In this document: positions 53,038-62,329 of the stretch, piece after piece
How the letters are laid out: each line of letters opens with the position of its first letter
Position numbering within the stretch: the stretch's first letter is position 1
NCBI RefSeq assembly: GCF_003129605.1
Contig: NZ_QBDX01000001.1
Location: 496,001-560,000 of the forward strand
Length of the DNA: 64,000 nt
From: Hyphobacterium indicum
Lineage (GTDB): Bacteria; Pseudomonadota; Alphaproteobacteria; Caulobacterales; Maricaulaceae
Direction of reading: 5' to 3'
Notes under the pieces: model-generated
The model's input: only the letters and a program-made list of their open reading frames with translations
Databases searched by the model: none
Told to the model about the DNA's origin: nothing
Made by a program: the position numbers and the translations under genes

Positions 53038-53898
53038 ATGGATTGGGCATCTGTAATTACTGCCGCCATTGCGGGAGCGATTGGCGGTGGTGTGGGAGGA
53101 CTGATTTCCGGGTTTCTGGTTCGGATATTTGGCGACAGAGTACGGGGATTAGGGCGAATTTTGGTGATCATCGCCGCCATTGCGTCCTATATTTTCCTCA
53201 CTCCCTTCATTGAGCCGGCCGTCGGTCCACTGGTGCGCAGCTTTTTTTCTGACAATGTCAGGGAAGAAGTACGCTCGGAACTGATGGAGCAGCCTTTTTT
53301 TGCTGCGTATATTGAGCGTTTCCCGGAGCGATCTGAGCCCATGCTGGGACGCGCCGAACAGGCCTATCGCACGGGCGGACAGGAACAACTACTGACGGTT
53401 GCGCAGCAAATCGGTCAAGAGATTGGTGTCAGTGTGATTTCAGATTTGGGACCGTATTCGAGTGATGCGGATTTGCGACGATTCTTTGACGCGACGGAAG
53501 CAATCGGTCGTCGGAATCGTAACGATCCAAATCTGTGTTACACGTTTTATTACAACCAGATAGCGCCACAGAACGTCGATCTGAATGATATGGCTCGTTT
53601 CGCGACCGCGCCTGGTTTTGACGACCTGATGAATGCAATGACTCGCATCATTTACAATGCTGGTGACGAAGCGATCCCGGTTGATTACGCAACCGCGCAG
53701 GCGGCAATGGAAGAGGCGCTTGCCGACTTGTATGAAGGGGGTGATCCAGCAGACTCTCGCTTCTTGATGGGCGCAATGCCGCGAAATGACATTGAATACC
53801 TGGCGGCTTGTGATCTGATGTTGCTGATATTCGAGCGGTACCGCGAACATCCACAAAACGAGGAGATCATCCGCATGTTGTTCGGCTCGGGTGGCTAG
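53038..53898 (+). CDS. AT-richer membrane-anchored protein of unknown function
   Basis: A 286-residue protein. The N-terminus carries two glycine-rich hydrophobic segments ([37 protein letters not shown]), and the rest is a soluble, mostly helical domain ([60 protein letters not shown]). I find no known motif. Base composition is visibly more AT-rich than hemF and trmL on either side, suggesting horizontal transfer. The ATG at 53038 has GGGAG upstream. An in-frame extension to 52864 is antisense to hemF and was excluded. It ends four bases into the convergent trmL. Confidence 0.6.
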   Translation: MDWASVITAAIAGAIGGGVGGLISGFLVRIFGDRVRGLGRILVIIAAIASYIFLTPFIEPAVGPLVRSFFSDNVREEVRSELMEQPFFAAYIERFPERSEPMLGRAEQAYRTGGQEQLLTVAQQIGQEIGVSVISDLGPYSSDADLRRFFDATEAIGRRNRNDPNLCYTFYYNQIAPQNVDLNDMARFATAPGFDDLMNAMTRIIYNAGDEAIPVDYATAQAAMEEALADLYEGGDPADSRFLMGAMPRNDIEYLAACDLMLLIFERYREHPQNEEIIRMLFGSGG

Positions 53899-54335
53899 CG
53901 CGTCTGCCGCATCGCCTCGGCCAGCGCGATGCCGGCACTCATCGACACGTTCAGCGACCGGGCCTCCGGCCGGATCGGAATGAAGACCCGCGCATCGGCA
54001 TCGGCATGGACATGATCGGGCACACCGGCGCTTTCGCGCCCGAATACCAGCTGGTCATCGGGATCAAATGAAAAATCCCACAAGCAGGCCGCCGCTTTTG
54101 TTGTGAACAGAATCATTCGGCCGGACCCGCGGTTTTCCCGCCATTTCCCGTACGAATCATGGCGCTGAAAGTCAGCCAGAGGGGCGTAATCCAGCGCTGC
54201 CCGCCGCATCGCCTTGTCATTGAGCGGAAAAGCGCAGGGCTCGATCACGTCAATGCCCGCACCAAAACAGGCCGCAAGACGGATCGATGCGCCGAGATTT
54301 TGCGGAATATCTGGTTGAAAAAAAACGAGCCGCAT
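53895..54335 (-). CDS. trmL: tRNA (cytidine/uridine-2'-O-)-methyltransferase TrmL
   Basis: A SPOUT-fold methyltransferase acting on ribose of position 34 in tRNA-Leu. The 146-residue protein begins RLVFFQPDIPQNLGASIRLA, the TrmL signature, with the SAM-binding knot region DQLVFGRESAGVPD and RVFIPIRPEARSLNVSMSAG. The ATG at 54335 fits the family start; the ribosome site is weak. The end overlaps the AT-richer orphan gene. It is divergent from petA, 175 bases away; the upstream gap contains the petA promoter region. Confidence 0.93.
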   Translation of the reverse strand: MRLVFFQPDIPQNLGASIRLAACFGAGIDVIEPCAFPLNDKAMRRAALDYAPLADFQRHDSYGKWRENRGSGRMILFTTKAAACLWDFSFDPDDQLVFGRESAGVPDHVHADADARVFIPIRPEARSLNVSMSAGIALAEAMRQTR

Positions 54336-54510
54336 TTTAAGCCGCGCTGGATATGGGTTTGGGGGACGTGCGGCGGGATGCCGCCTCGCCTCCAATACCG
54401 ATACGAGTTAGGTGACGCGGTGATGCCTGTGATGGGCGATCCGCGTCAAGCGGGGTTTTCCGGTTGCGTCCGCAGCCGGACTGCAAGGCAAGATAACCAA
54501 GAGGTCGGCC

Positions 54511-55113
54511 GTGACAGACCATACCACCGAAGAACCGACACGCCGGGACTTCATTTACATTGCTGCCGGAGGCGCAGCCGCCATTGGCGGAGCGTTGACG
54601 ATCTGGCCCTTCATCCACCAGATGAACCCGGCCGCCGACACACTGGCGCTGGGTTCCATCCGCAAGGATATTTCCAGCCTCGGCGTGGGCCAGGAAATCA
54701 CCGTGATGTTCCGTGGCGGACCGGTCTTTATCCGCCGCCGGACGGAAGCGGAGATCGCCGAGGCGCGCGCTGTCGAGCTGGATCGCCTGCCGGACGATCT
54801 CGCCCGCAACGAAAACCTGCCGGATAATGCATCCGCATCTGACGCCAACCGGGTGCTCAATCCGGAATATCTGATCGTCAAGGGCAATTGCACCCATCTA
54901 GGCTGTGTTCCGGTGGGCAATGGTGCCGGTGATTATGATGGCTGGTTCTGCCCCTGCCACGGCTCGCACTATGATGCGTCAGCGCGTATCCGCCGCGGCC
55001 CGGCCCCGGAGAACCTTCCCGTGCCGACATATATTTTTGAGAATGACGGCGCTGTTGTGAAACTGGGCGCAACTTCGGATGAAGTGGCCGCCGCCGGATG
55101 GAGCGTCGCATGA
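54511..55113 (+). CDS. petA: Cytochrome bc1 Rieske iron-sulphur subunit
   Basis: The Rieske protein of the ubiquinol-cytochrome c reductase accepts one electron from quinol. A Tat-type signal/anchor ([20 protein letters not shown]) is kept as a membrane helix. The [2Fe-2S] ligands are in CTHLGC and CPCHGSHYD. The 200-residue length is normal for alphaproteobacteria. The start is a GTG at 54511 with GAGG upstream; no in-frame ATG is better placed. petB overlaps by four bases (ATGA), so petABC is one operon. Confidence 0.95.
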   Translation: MTDHTTEEPTRRDFIYIAAGGAAAIGGALTIWPFIHQMNPAADTLALGSIRKDISSLGVGQEITVMFRGGPVFIRRRTEAEIAEARAVELDRLPDDLARNENLPDNASASDANRVLNPEYLIVKGNCTHLGCVPVGNGAGDYDGWFCPCHGSHYDASARIRRGPAPENLPVPTYIFENDGAVVKLGATSDEVAAAGWSVA

Positions 55114-56405
55114 GCCATCAGTCTACCTACGAACCGAAGACCGGCATCGAGAAATGGCTCGATTCCCGTCTCCCCATTGTCCGTCTGGGCTATGACTCCT
55201 TTGTCGACTTTCCGACCCCGCGCAATCTGAATTACTGGTACACATTCGGCGGCATTCTCGCCGTCTTCCTGGTCATCCAGATCCTGTCAGGCGTCGTGCT
55301 GGCCATGCATTACGTGCCGCATGTCGATCACGCCTTTGATTCCGTCGAACGCATCCGCCGTGACGTGAATTATGGCTGGCTGATCCAGTCCATGCACGCC
55401 AATGGCGCCTCCTTCTTCTTCGTGGCGGTTTATCTGCACATGTTCCGGGGCCTCTATTACGGCTCGTACAAGGCCCCGCGTGAAGTGCTCTGGATCATCG
55501 GCGTGGTCATCTATCTGCTGATGATGGCTGCGGCCTTCATGGGCTATGTGCTGCCCTGGGGACAGATGTCCTACTGGGGCGCCACCGTGATCACCAACCT
55601 GGTCGGTGCCCTGCCGGTCGTGGGCGAGGGGATCCGCGAATGGTTGTGGGGTGATTTTGCCGTGGGCAATGCCACGCTGAACCGCTTCTTCTCGCTGCAC
55701 TACCTCATCCCCTTCCTGATTGCCGGACTTGTGATCCTGCACATCTGGGCGCTGCACGTTCCGGGCAATAACAACCCGACCGGCGTCGAGGTGAAGGGCA
55801 AGGGCGATACGCTGCCTTTCCACCCGTATTACACGGTGAAGGACGGGTTCGCGATTGTCGTCTTCCTGATGATTTTCGCCGGTTTCGTCTTCTATCTGCC
55901 GAGCGTACTGGGCCATGCCGACAACTCGATCGAGGCCAACCCGCTGGTGACGCCGGCGCACATCGTGCCGGAATGGTATTTCCTGCCCTTCTACGCCATT
56001 CTGCGGGCGGTGACCTTCGATATCGGCCCGATCAGCGCCAAGCTCGGCGGTGTGCTGGCCATGTTCGGTGCCATCGGTGTCCTCTTTGTCCTGCCATGGC
56101 TGGACCGGTCGCCGGTGAAGTCGATGCGCTACCGGCCGATCGCCAAATGGTGCTTCCTGATTTTCGTGATTGCCTGCCTCGGTCTCGGCTGGTGCGGGGC
56201 GGAGAATCCGGACAATCTGGTGTTTGAATTCGGCGGCATCGGCATGCCCTTTGTGGTGCTGTCGCAAATTCTGACGGCATATTACTTTGCCTACTTCCTG
56301 GTCATTCTGCCGGTGCTCGGCTTTGTCGAGAAACCGAAAGAACGTCCGGAAAGCATCGAGGCCTCCGTGCTGGGATCATCCCCGGCTGCGGCACCGGCGG
56401 AATAG
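55110..56405 (+). CDS. petB: Cytochrome b subunit of the bc1 complex
   Basis: The 431-residue fused cytochrome b carries the two haems b and the quinone sites. Eight membrane helices can be seen. Haem and quinone features are [60 protein letters not shown] and [13 protein letters not shown] (the conserved PEWY Qo motif). The ATG at 55110 has GGAG upstream and overlaps the petA stop. A start at 55098 would put MER in front. petC follows after 15 bases. Confidence 0.97.
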   Translation: MSHQSTYEPKTGIEKWLDSRLPIVRLGYDSFVDFPTPRNLNYWYTFGGILAVFLVIQILSGVVLAMHYVPHVDHAFDSVERIRRDVNYGWLIQSMHANGASFFFVAVYLHMFRGLYYGSYKAPREVLWIIGVVIYLLMMAAAFMGYVLPWGQMSYWGATVITNLVGALPVVGEGIREWLWGDFAVGNATLNRFFSLHYLIPFLIAGLVILHIWALHVPGNNNPTGVEVKGKGDTLPFHPYYTVKDGFAIVVFLMIFAGFVFYLPSVLGHADNSIEANPLVTPAHIVPEWYFLPFYAILRAVTFDIGPISAKLGGVLAMFGAIGVLFVLPWLDRSPVKSMRYRPIAKWCFLIFVIACLGLGWCGAENPDNLVFEFGGIGMPFVVLSQILTAYYFAYFLVILPVLGFVEKPKERPESIEASVLGSSPAAAPAE

Positions 56406-56420
56406 GACAGGAGAGAAACG

Positions 56421-57248
56421 ATGAAACGCTTTATCGCGACCCTTGCTGCCCTGGCTGCCCTGGCCACTCCGGCTCTCGCGGCACCTGGTGAAACCCACGC
56501 GCCGCAGGAATACACATGGTCCTGGGAAGGCCCGTTCGGCACATTCGATGACCGCCAGCTGCAGCGCGGCTTTCAGGTCTATCAGGAAGTCTGCGCCTCC
56601 TGCCACTCGATGGACCTGCTCAGCTTCCGCAATCTCGGCCAGCCCGGCGGACCCTTCGAATTCCTGCCGGACCCGGAGCATGAAGGCGAGCTGATCACAT
56701 TTGCCAATCCGAACGACAACCCCGTCGTGATGGATATTGCCAGCCGCTACACCTACACCGAGATCGATCTAGAAACCGGTGAGGAAATGGAGCGTCAGGG
56801 CATTCCGGCCGACCGCTTCCCGAACCCCTATGCCAACGACGCGCAGGCGGCCGCCTCCAATGGTGGTGCGGCACCGCCCGATTTCTCCGTCATCGTCAAG
56901 GCCCGGCCCGGCGGCGCGGAATATATCCGCTCCCTCTTGCTCGGCTATGATTATGAAGTGCCGGAAGACGTCACCCTCCTGCCCGGACAGCACTACAATC
57001 CCTATTTCCCGGGCGGTGTGCTGGCCATGGGCCCGCAATTGTTCGACGGGGCCGTCTCCTATGCCGATGATACGCCGCAAACCGCAGAACAGTATGCGGC
57101 CGATGTGGCGGCTTTCCTGGCCTGGGCCTCCGAGCCGCACATGGAACAGCGCAAGCGCATGGGCCTCGGCGTCATGATCTTCCTCCTGATCTTCGCCGTG
57201 CTGATGTGGCTGGCCTATCGCCAGGTTTGGGCGAATGTGAAGCACTAG
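56421..57248 (+). CDS. petC: Cytochrome c1 subunit of the bc1 complex
   Basis: Cytochrome c1 receives electrons from the Rieske cluster and passes them to a soluble cytochrome c. The signal peptide is MKRFIATLAALAALATPALA. The covalent haem site CASCH is at residues 58-62. The C-terminal membrane anchor is GVMIFLLIFAVLMWLAYRQV. The acidic surface region (DLETGEEMERQ) and GPQLFDGAVSYADDTPQTAE lie between. The ATG has GGAGAG upstream. It ends the petABC operon and is followed by a good terminator. Confidence 0.95.
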   Translation: MKRFIATLAALAALATPALAAPGETHAPQEYTWSWEGPFGTFDDRQLQRGFQVYQEVCASCHSMDLLSFRNLGQPGGPFEFLPDPEHEGELITFANPNDNPVVMDIASRYTYTEIDLETGEEMERQGIPADRFPNPYANDAQAAASNGGAAPPDFSVIVKARPGGAEYIRSLLLGYDYEVPEDVTLLPGQHYNPYFPGGVLAMGPQLFDGAVSYADDTPQTAEQYAADVAAFLAWASEPHMEQRKRMGLGVMIFLLIFAVLMWLAYRQVWANVKH

Positions 57249-57272
57249 GCGTCTTTGACGCTGGATCGATCA

Positions 57273-57300
57273 AGGCCGCAGCCCGCGCTGCGGCCTTTTT
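57273..57300 (+). terminator. Rho-independent terminator after petC
   Basis: A ten-base stem AAGGCCGCAG / CTGCGGCCTT, six-base loop, with T residues at the end on the plus strand, 25 bases after the petC stop. Confidence 0.88.
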
Positions 57301-57307
57301 CATTTGC

Positions 57308-57410
57308 CCCCTCACCCTCCCGACGCTGAAATGCTATCGCAATTCAGCATCGGGGCCCTCCCTCTCCCTCGAGGGAGAGGGCAGAGGGCGGCAGCCCTCG
57401 GGGTGAGGGG
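57308..57410. repeat. Composite palindromic element between petC and mtnP
   Basis: The outer arms CCCCTCACCC (57308-57317) and GGGTGAGGGG (57401-57410) enclose two hairpins: GCTGAA / TTCAGC (57325-57348) and a perfect 22-base palindrome centred at 57370/57371 (CCCTCTCCCTC and its complement). The design is that of a BIME/REP-type element. Confidence 0.7.
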
Positions 57411-57421
57411 AACTTTGATAA

Positions 57422-58291
57422 ATGAACTGGAAATTCGGCATCATTGGCGGATCAGGACTCTACGACCTTCCCGGCATGCAGCACGTCGAAAAGCGTGATG
57501 TTGAAACGCCCTGGGGAGCGCCGTCGGATGCGCTGACAACCGGCACGCTGAACGGTGTGGAACTGGTCTTTCTGCCGCGCCACGGACGCGGGCATCGCAT
57601 TCCACCACACGAGATCAATTTCCGCGCCAATATCGCGGCGCTCAAACTCGCGGGCTGCACCGACATCCTGTCGATTTCCGCCTGCGGCTCCCTGAAGGCG
57701 GAATTGTCGCCGGGCCGGTTTGTCGTGCTGGACCAGTATATCGACCGCACCCGGTCCCGCGCCAACTCCTTCTTCGACGCCGGATGTGCGGCGCATGTCT
57801 CCATGGCCGAGCCGGTCTGCCAGCGCCTGGCTGCACTTGCCGCCGATGCCGCAGAGGCGGCTGGCGCGCCGGTGACGCGTGGCGGCACCTATCTGGCGAT
57901 GGAAGGCCCGCAATTTTCCACCCGCGCCGAGAGCGCCCTCTATCGCAGCTGGGGGTGTGACGTGATCGGCATGACCAACATGCCCGAGGCCCGGCTCGCG
58001 CGTGAGGCCGAGCTGCCCTATGCCGCCATTGCCATGGTCACCGATTATGACAGCTGGAAAGCGGATGAGGCGGCCGTGGATGTGCCCGCCGTGCTTGCCG
58101 TGATGAAACAGAATGCCGGTCTGGCCAGAGAAACTATTGCCCGTCTGGCGGAATTGGTGTCGGATATGCCCCGGACGCCCTCACCGCAGGGGATCGAGAC
58201 CGGACTGGATACGGCCATCATCACGCCGCCGGACGCGCGCGATCCTGAATTGGTCGAAAGACTGAAAGCGGTTGCGGGGCGCGTTCTCTAG
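57422..58291 (+). CDS. mtnP: S-methyl-5'-thioadenosine phosphorylase
   Basis: MtnP splits methylthioadenosine into adenine and methylthioribose-1-phosphate, feeding methionine salvage; adenine goes to Apt. The 289-residue protein starts MNWKFGIIGGSGLYDLPGMQ and has the phosphate/purine motifs LPRHGRGHRIPPHEINFRAN, ISACGSLKAELSPGRFVVLD, YLAMEGPQFSTRAES and VIGMTNMPEARLAREAELPY. The apt gene lies 2.6 kb downstream in the same orientation, which makes functional sense. Two unrelated secreted protease genes lie between. Confidence 0.95.
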   Translation: MNWKFGIIGGSGLYDLPGMQHVEKRDVETPWGAPSDALTTGTLNGVELVFLPRHGRGHRIPPHEINFRANIAALKLAGCTDILSISACGSLKAELSPGRFVVLDQYIDRTRSRANSFFDAGCAAHVSMAEPVCQRLAALAADAAEAAGAPVTRGGTYLAMEGPQFSTRAESALYRSWGCDVIGMTNMPEARLAREAELPYAAIAMVTDYDSWKADEAAVDVPAVLAVMKQNAGLARETIARLAELVSDMPRTPSPQGIETGLDTAIITPPDARDPELVERLKAVAGRVL

Positions 58292-58301
58292 GGGGTGTTG
58301 T

Positions 58302-59024
58302 GTGTTCCGGATCTGTTTGTGTTTTCTGTTTCTGGCGTCGGCGGCGGCTAATGCCACCGATTCATTGCCCGTTCCCCGTCAGCTTGCGGAAAATGCCAGC
58401 GCCTCGGTTGTTGATGTCATCTGCCGTGTCGGGCTGACCAATCGCGGCTCGCGCAGCCGGGGTGTGCTGGTCGCCGGCGGGGGCGAGGAACGCCGCTCGG
58501 AAGTCATCATCACCACCGGTCATGGCGTACGCTATTATAACAGCGCCGATCCGCGCCAGTGCTGGATCGTCGATGCGCAGGGGCAGAACCACGACATCAT
58601 CTCCGTCATCCGCCCGCAGGGCATGAATTCCTCCTTCGATGACTGGGCAATCATCCTGACCGAGGACGATTTCGCCCATCCCGAATGGCGTCTGCCGATC
58701 GCCTGGATGCAGCCGGACCAGACCACACCGCGGCATGTCGCGCTGCTGGGCCGGGACCATCTGGCGACTGGTTGCACCCTCACGCGCAGCGAGCGCATCA
58801 TGGATGGCGGCGAGCTGGTGCGGATGCATGATTGCGGGTCCCGCCACGGCCTTTCCGGTGCGCCGCTGCTGACGCTGGAAAACGGGCGTCTGTCGGTGAT
58901 CGGCGTCAATGTCGGCCGCGTCACCGGTTTCAATGGCCAGTCCATCGCCGTGGTCTTTGACGAAGGCCTGATCGCCGCGACCCTGGAAGGCACGCTGCTG
59001 CGTGCCAGCGCTGCCGCACGCTGA
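58302..59024 (+). CDS. Secreted trypsin-like serine protease, tandem copy 1
   Basis: A 240-residue exported protein starting at GTG 58302 (GGGGG upstream). Signal peptide ends near ANA. The trypsin-like triad is His74 in ITTGHGVRYY, Asp114 in SFDDWAIIL and Ser185 in RHGLSGAPLL (GxSGxP). Cysteines 41, 87, 158 and 178 correspond to those of the next gene, so two disulphides are likely. Length is that of a bare protease domain, with no PDZ domain. The N-terminal starts at 58272 would overlap mtnP. It belongs to the peptidase S1/trypsin clan by motif spacing; target unknown. Confidence 0.75.
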   Translation: MFRICLCFLFLASAAANATDSLPVPRQLAENASASVVDVICRVGLTNRGSRSRGVLVAGGGEERRSEVIITTGHGVRYYNSADPRQCWIVDAQGQNHDIISVIRPQGMNSSFDDWAIILTEDDFAHPEWRLPIAWMQPDQTTPRHVALLGRDHLATGCTLTRSERIMDGGELVRMHDCGSRHGLSGAPLLTLENGRLSVIGVNVGRVTGFNGQSIAVVFDEGLIAATLEGTLLRASAAAR

Positions 59025-59071
59025 CACAAGTGTGATTTGTGGGCGCCAATGTCGGAGCCTAGTCTTTCCGG

Positions 59072-59791
59072 ATGATCATTCGCGCACTCGTGATCCTTGG
59101 CTTTGTGACCTTTCCCGTAGGGGCAAATGATATCCAGCCGGCGGCCATGGAAAGTCCGGTCCCCGGGCGAGACGGGCTGGTCGACCTGGTGTGCCCGTTG
59201 CCTGGCTCCAGCGACCGCTTTGTCAGTCAAGCCTTCGTCGTGGAATTCCCGCAGGCACAGAATTTCGAAGTTCTGGTCGCCACACGTCATGGCGCCGGTG
59301 GCTTGCAAGCGCTGGACAATGCCGCTTGTTGGATCCGGGGGCCGAGCGGCGAGACCTACTCTATCTCAGATTCCCGCTATTCCCGGTCGAATGCGACGGA
59401 TGACCATGACTGGCTGGTGATCCGTACTGAGCAGGAATTTGAACCGGAAGTGGCAAGGCTGACGCTGGCAAGGGTACAGGTCCCCCTGGTTGATCTGCCC
59501 GATATCGCACTCGTCCGCCAAAGCCGGATACCGACCGCCTGCCATGTGCTGGCCCAAACGGAAATCTTCCATAATGACGGAAGCCTGTTTGCGCATGATT
59601 GCCGGACCCGGCCGGGACTTTCAGGCTCGCCGATCATGATCGCCCACGATGGCGTCAATGTCGTGGTTGGCTTCCACCTTGGACGTGTGACGCAGTATTC
59701 CGCCGGGACATCGCAGCAATATGGCCTCGCGCGCTTGATAGATGCGGAAATAGAGCAGGCCATCATGGACTTGGCCTCGCAGGCCAATTAG
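59072..59791 (+). CDS. Secreted trypsin-like serine protease, tandem copy 2
   Basis: A 239-residue paralogue of the previous gene, 47 bases downstream. Signal peptide MIIRALVILGFVTFPVGA. Triad His73 in VATRHGAGGL, Asp113 in DHDWLVIRT and Ser184 in RPGLSGSPIM. Cysteines 41, 86, 157 and 177 repeat the spacing of copy 1 almost to the residue. Overall identity is low, so the duplication is old. No PDZ or other domain. The first gene is preceded by mtnP and this one is followed by an LprI-like gene; the combination suggests an envelope task. Substrate unknown. Confidence 0.75.
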   Translation: MIIRALVILGFVTFPVGANDIQPAAMESPVPGRDGLVDLVCPLPGSSDRFVSQAFVVEFPQAQNFEVLVATRHGAGGLQALDNAACWIRGPSGETYSISDSRYSRSNATDDHDWLVIRTEQEFEPEVARLTLARVQVPLVDLPDIALVRQSRIPTACHVLAQTEIFHNDGSLFAHDCRTRPGLSGSPIMIAHDGVNVVVGFHLGRVTQYSAGTSQQYGLARLIDAEIEQAIMDLASQAN

Positions 59792-59844
59792 CGTCATCGT
59801 CATGGGTTTGGACGTCTCCAGCCTTTACCGGTGCGGGTGTAATC

Positions 59845-60246
59845 ATGATTGAAGCGTTTTTTCTTTTAGCGGTTCTCGGGCAGGACGCGCCGGTCCCGGA
59901 AATCGTCCGGCCCGCCCGCCCGATGATCGAGTGTTCCGAACACATCAATGACGACCGCGCTCTCCGCCGCTGTCTGGAGGATTTGCTGTCATCCGCAGAG
60001 GCGCAGGTCGGCGGCGCGCTGGACGCGGCGCGCAATGAGGCCGCCGAGATCGATCTGGACATGCCGGGCCTTGCCGAGGCCACCGCTCATCTCGATGCGG
60101 CTCATTCGGCCTGGATCACCTATCGCGATGCTGAATGCCAGCGCCGCGCCTCCCTGTTGATGATCGGCGATGACAGCGAGATGATGGCGCTCGACTGCCG
60201 CATCGCGCTCACGCGCGCCCGCACAACCGAGTTGCGCGAGCAATGA
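59845..60246 (+). CDS. DUF1311 / LprI-like exported protein
   Basis: A 133-residue protein of the DUF1311 (lysozyme inhibitor LprI) family. A short signal sequence (MIEAFFLLAVLGQDAP) is followed by EIVRPARPMIECSEHINDDR and the family helices: LSSAEAQVGGALDAARNEAA and AHSAWITYRDAECQRRASLL, with the typical W-x-x-Y-R-D-x-E-C. Cysteines in CSEH, RRCLEDL, AEC and LDCRIAL could form disulphides. The ATG at 59845 is the only fitting start; no strong ribosome site. It overlaps the GST gene by four bases (ATGA). Function may be binding of a muramidase-like enzyme, from the family name only. Confidence 0.8.
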   Translation: MIEAFFLLAVLGQDAPVPEIVRPARPMIECSEHINDDRALRRCLEDLLSSAEAQVGGALDAARNEAAEIDLDMPGLAEATAHLDAAHSAWITYRDAECQRRASLLMIGDDSEMMALDCRIALTRARTTELREQ

Positions 60247-60875
60247 GCCTTCCAGTCCTGCACATCGGCAACAAGCGCCTGTCGAGCTGGTCAATGCGGC
60301 CCTGGCTGGCGCTGAAAAAGGCCGGTATCGCTTTCACAGAAAACCTCATTCCGCTGGATCAGGAGGACACGCGCGAACGCCTGCTGGCCCTGTCGCCGGC
60401 CGCCACGGTGCCGGTTCTGGAAACGCCGGACGGCCATATCTGGGACAGCCTGGCCATTTGCGAGTGGGCGGCCGAGCAAACCCCCTCGCTCTGGCCCGAA
60501 GACAAGGGTCTTCGCGCCCGCGCCCGGGCCATCACGGCGTCCATGCATTCCGGCTTCTCCGCCTTGCGCAATGAACTCGGCATGGACCTCCAGCGCGAAC
60601 ACGCCGCCATCGATATGAGCGTGGCCTGCTGGGCGGATATTGAAACCATCCAGACGCTCTGGGCACATGTGAAAACCGGCGAGGGGCCCTACCTGTTCGG
60701 CACATGGTCGATCGCTGATGCGTTCTTCACGCCTGTTGCGACGCGCTTCGAGACCTATTGCGTGCCGTTGTCCACAGATGCGGACGCCTATGTGAAGACG
60801 TTGCTGGCCGATCCTGTCTATAAGGAGTGGCACGACGCGGCCCGGCTTGAAACTTGGGACGCGCCCTTCCACTAG
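60243..60875 (+). CDS. Glutathione S-transferase family protein
   Basis: A 210-residue GST. The N-terminal thioredoxin fold is seen in HIGNKRLSSWSMRPWLALKK with Ser-rich active-site loop, and ATVPVLETPDGHIWDSLAIC (cis-Pro, SNAIL-like) follows. The C-terminal helical domain contains GPYLFGTWSIADAFFTPVAT. Glutathione conjugation or isomerisation is the family role; the substrate is unknown. It overlaps the LprI-like gene and lies 10 bases before apt, so it is in an operon by spacing rather than by known function. Confidence 0.9.
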   Translation: MSLPVLHIGNKRLSSWSMRPWLALKKAGIAFTENLIPLDQEDTRERLLALSPAATVPVLETPDGHIWDSLAICEWAAEQTPSLWPEDKGLRARARAITASMHSGFSALRNELGMDLQREHAAIDMSVACWADIETIQTLWAHVKTGEGPYLFGTWSIADAFFTPVATRFETYCVPLSTDADAYVKTLLADPVYKEWHDAARLETWDAPFH

Positions 60876-60884
60876 AGGCAAGAT

Positions 60885-61415
60885 ATGGACTTCATCAAGG
60901 ACGCCATCCGCACCATTCCGGACTATCCCAGGCCGGGCATCCAGTTCCGCGATGTCACCACATTATTGAAGGATGCGCGCGCTTTCCGCGCCGCCATCGA
61001 CCAGATGGTCCAGCCCTGGGCCGGCGCCAAGATCGACAAGGTCGCCGGCATCGAGGCCCGCGGCTTCATCCTCGGCGGGGCGGTGGCGCACCAATTGTCC
61101 GTCGGCTTCACGCCGGTGCGCAAGAAAGGCAAATTGCCCGCCCGCACGCTGGAAGAGGACTACCAGCTCGAATACGGCACTGACACTGTCGAGATCCACA
61201 CCGATGCCGTCGCCGAAACCGAGCGCGTGCTGCTGGTCGATGATCTCATCGCCACCGGCGGCACCGCCGAAGCCGCGATCAAACTCCTGCGCCGCGCCGG
61301 TGCCGATGTCGTCGGCGCCACCTTTGTCATCGACCTGCCCGATCTCGGCGGTGCAAAGCGCATCGAAGCCCTCGGCGTGCCCTGCGCCAGCCTTGTGAGT
61401 TTCGAGGGGGAGTAG
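60885..61415 (+). CDS. apt: Adenine phosphoribosyltransferase
   Basis: Apt makes AMP from adenine and PRPP, salvaging the adenine released by MtnP. The 176-residue protein has [20 protein letters not shown] at the start, [20 protein letters not shown] in the middle and the PRPP motif [20 protein letters not shown], all intact. The ATG at 60885 has AGGCAAG upstream. It is the last gene of the mtnP-proteases-LprI-GST-apt run; a palindromic element follows. Confidence 0.96.
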   Translation: MDFIKDAIRTIPDYPRPGIQFRDVTTLLKDARAFRAAIDQMVQPWAGAKIDKVAGIEARGFILGGAVAHQLSVGFTPVRKKGKLPARTLEEDYQLEYGTDTVEIHTDAVAETERVLLVDDLIATGGTAEAAIKLLRRAGADVVGATFVIDLPDLGGAKRIEALGVPCASLVSFEGE

Positions 61416-61430
61416 GGCGGTATTTTATCC

Positions 61431-61578
61431 GTCATCCCTGCGAAAGCAGGGACCCAGATACACCATTGAAATCCGCAGGCCCTGCGCCAACCTGCCGGCA
61501 ACATTACCGCTGTGCAGATTGCGCGCATGGATTTGATGCGTTGCCGCCGCTCTGGGTCCCCGCTTTCGCAGGGATGAC
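61431..61578. repeat. Inverted-repeat element (MITE/BIME-like) after apt
   Basis: Two 27-base copies of GTCATCCCTGCGAAAGC followed by (A/G)GGGACCCAG lie head to head: 61431-61457, and reversed at 61552-61578, 26 of 27 bases alike. Each copy contains its own small hairpin with a GAAA loop. The 94 bases between hold no gene. The size (148 bases) and structure suit a non-autonomous mobile palindrome. Confidence 0.75.
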
Positions 61579-61648
61579 GAAATAAGGTCCCCTCGAACCA
61601 CGCACGTCAGTCTGCTACCCTCCTCTCATAACAGGGGAGTGATTCATC

Positions 61649-62308
61649 ATGTTTGTCGGTCATTATGGCCCCGCGCTCGCCGGGCCGCGCTTTGTCAAAA
61701 CCGTGCCGGTCTGGGCGATGTGTGTGGCGGTCCAGTTCCTGGATTATCTGTGGGGCGCCTTCGTCTATTTCGGCATCGAGCATGTCCGCATCGAGCCGGG
61801 TTTTACCGAGGTCAGCCCGCTGGATCTCTACGACATGCCGTGGACGCATTCCCTCCTCATGGCCGTCGTCTGGTCCATCGTGCTCGGTTTTGTGTGGTCG
61901 CTGATCGCCCGCACACAGAAACGTGCCGGCGCCATCATCATCGGGCTGGGCGTCTTCTCGCACTGGCTGCTGGATCTGCTGGTGCATGTGCCCGATCTCG
62001 CCCTCTGGCCCGGTGGTCCCAAGGTCGGCTTTGGCTTGTGGAACAATGAGCCGGTCGCCCTGACGCTGGAATTCGGCGTTCTGGCGGTTGGGCTCTTGCT
62101 CTACATCTCCGCCACGAAGGCAAAGGGCGTGTTCGGGAAAATCAGCCCGTGGATTTTCGGTGCGCTTCTCGTCGGGCTCTATTCGATCAGCTTCTTTGCG
62201 CCGCCACCGGAAACCGCCCAGCAATTCGGCCCGATGGCGATTGTGCTCTACACGCTGGTCGCCGTGCTGGCCTGGCTACTCTGCGACCGGATGCGGGAGG
62301 CGCGGTAA
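61649..62308 (+). CDS. Multi-pass membrane protein of unknown function
   Basis: A 219-residue membrane protein with about six hydrophobic helices. It begins MFVGHYGPALAGPRFVKTVP and has FSHWLLDLLVHVPDLALWP in the middle. A His at the N-terminus, then a SHW-x-x-D-x-x-x-H pattern, recalls membrane metal-dependent hydrolases of the YdjM/DUF457 type, but overall match is weak. I cannot assign a function. The ATG has GGGGAG upstream. It lies between two palindromic repeat elements and is convergent with the S10 peptidase gene. Confidence 0.65.
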   Translation: MFVGHYGPALAGPRFVKTVPVWAMCVAVQFLDYLWGAFVYFGIEHVRIEPGFTEVSPLDLYDMPWTHSLLMAVVWSIVLGFVWSLIARTQKRAGAIIIGLGVFSHWLLDLLVHVPDLALWPGGPKVGFGLWNNEPVALTLEFGVLAVGLLLYISATKAKGVFGKISPWIFGALLVGLYSISFFAPPPETAQQFGPMAIVLYTLVAVLAWLLCDRMREAR

Positions 62309-62329
62309 CCTCTCGAGGCCACCGAAAAC

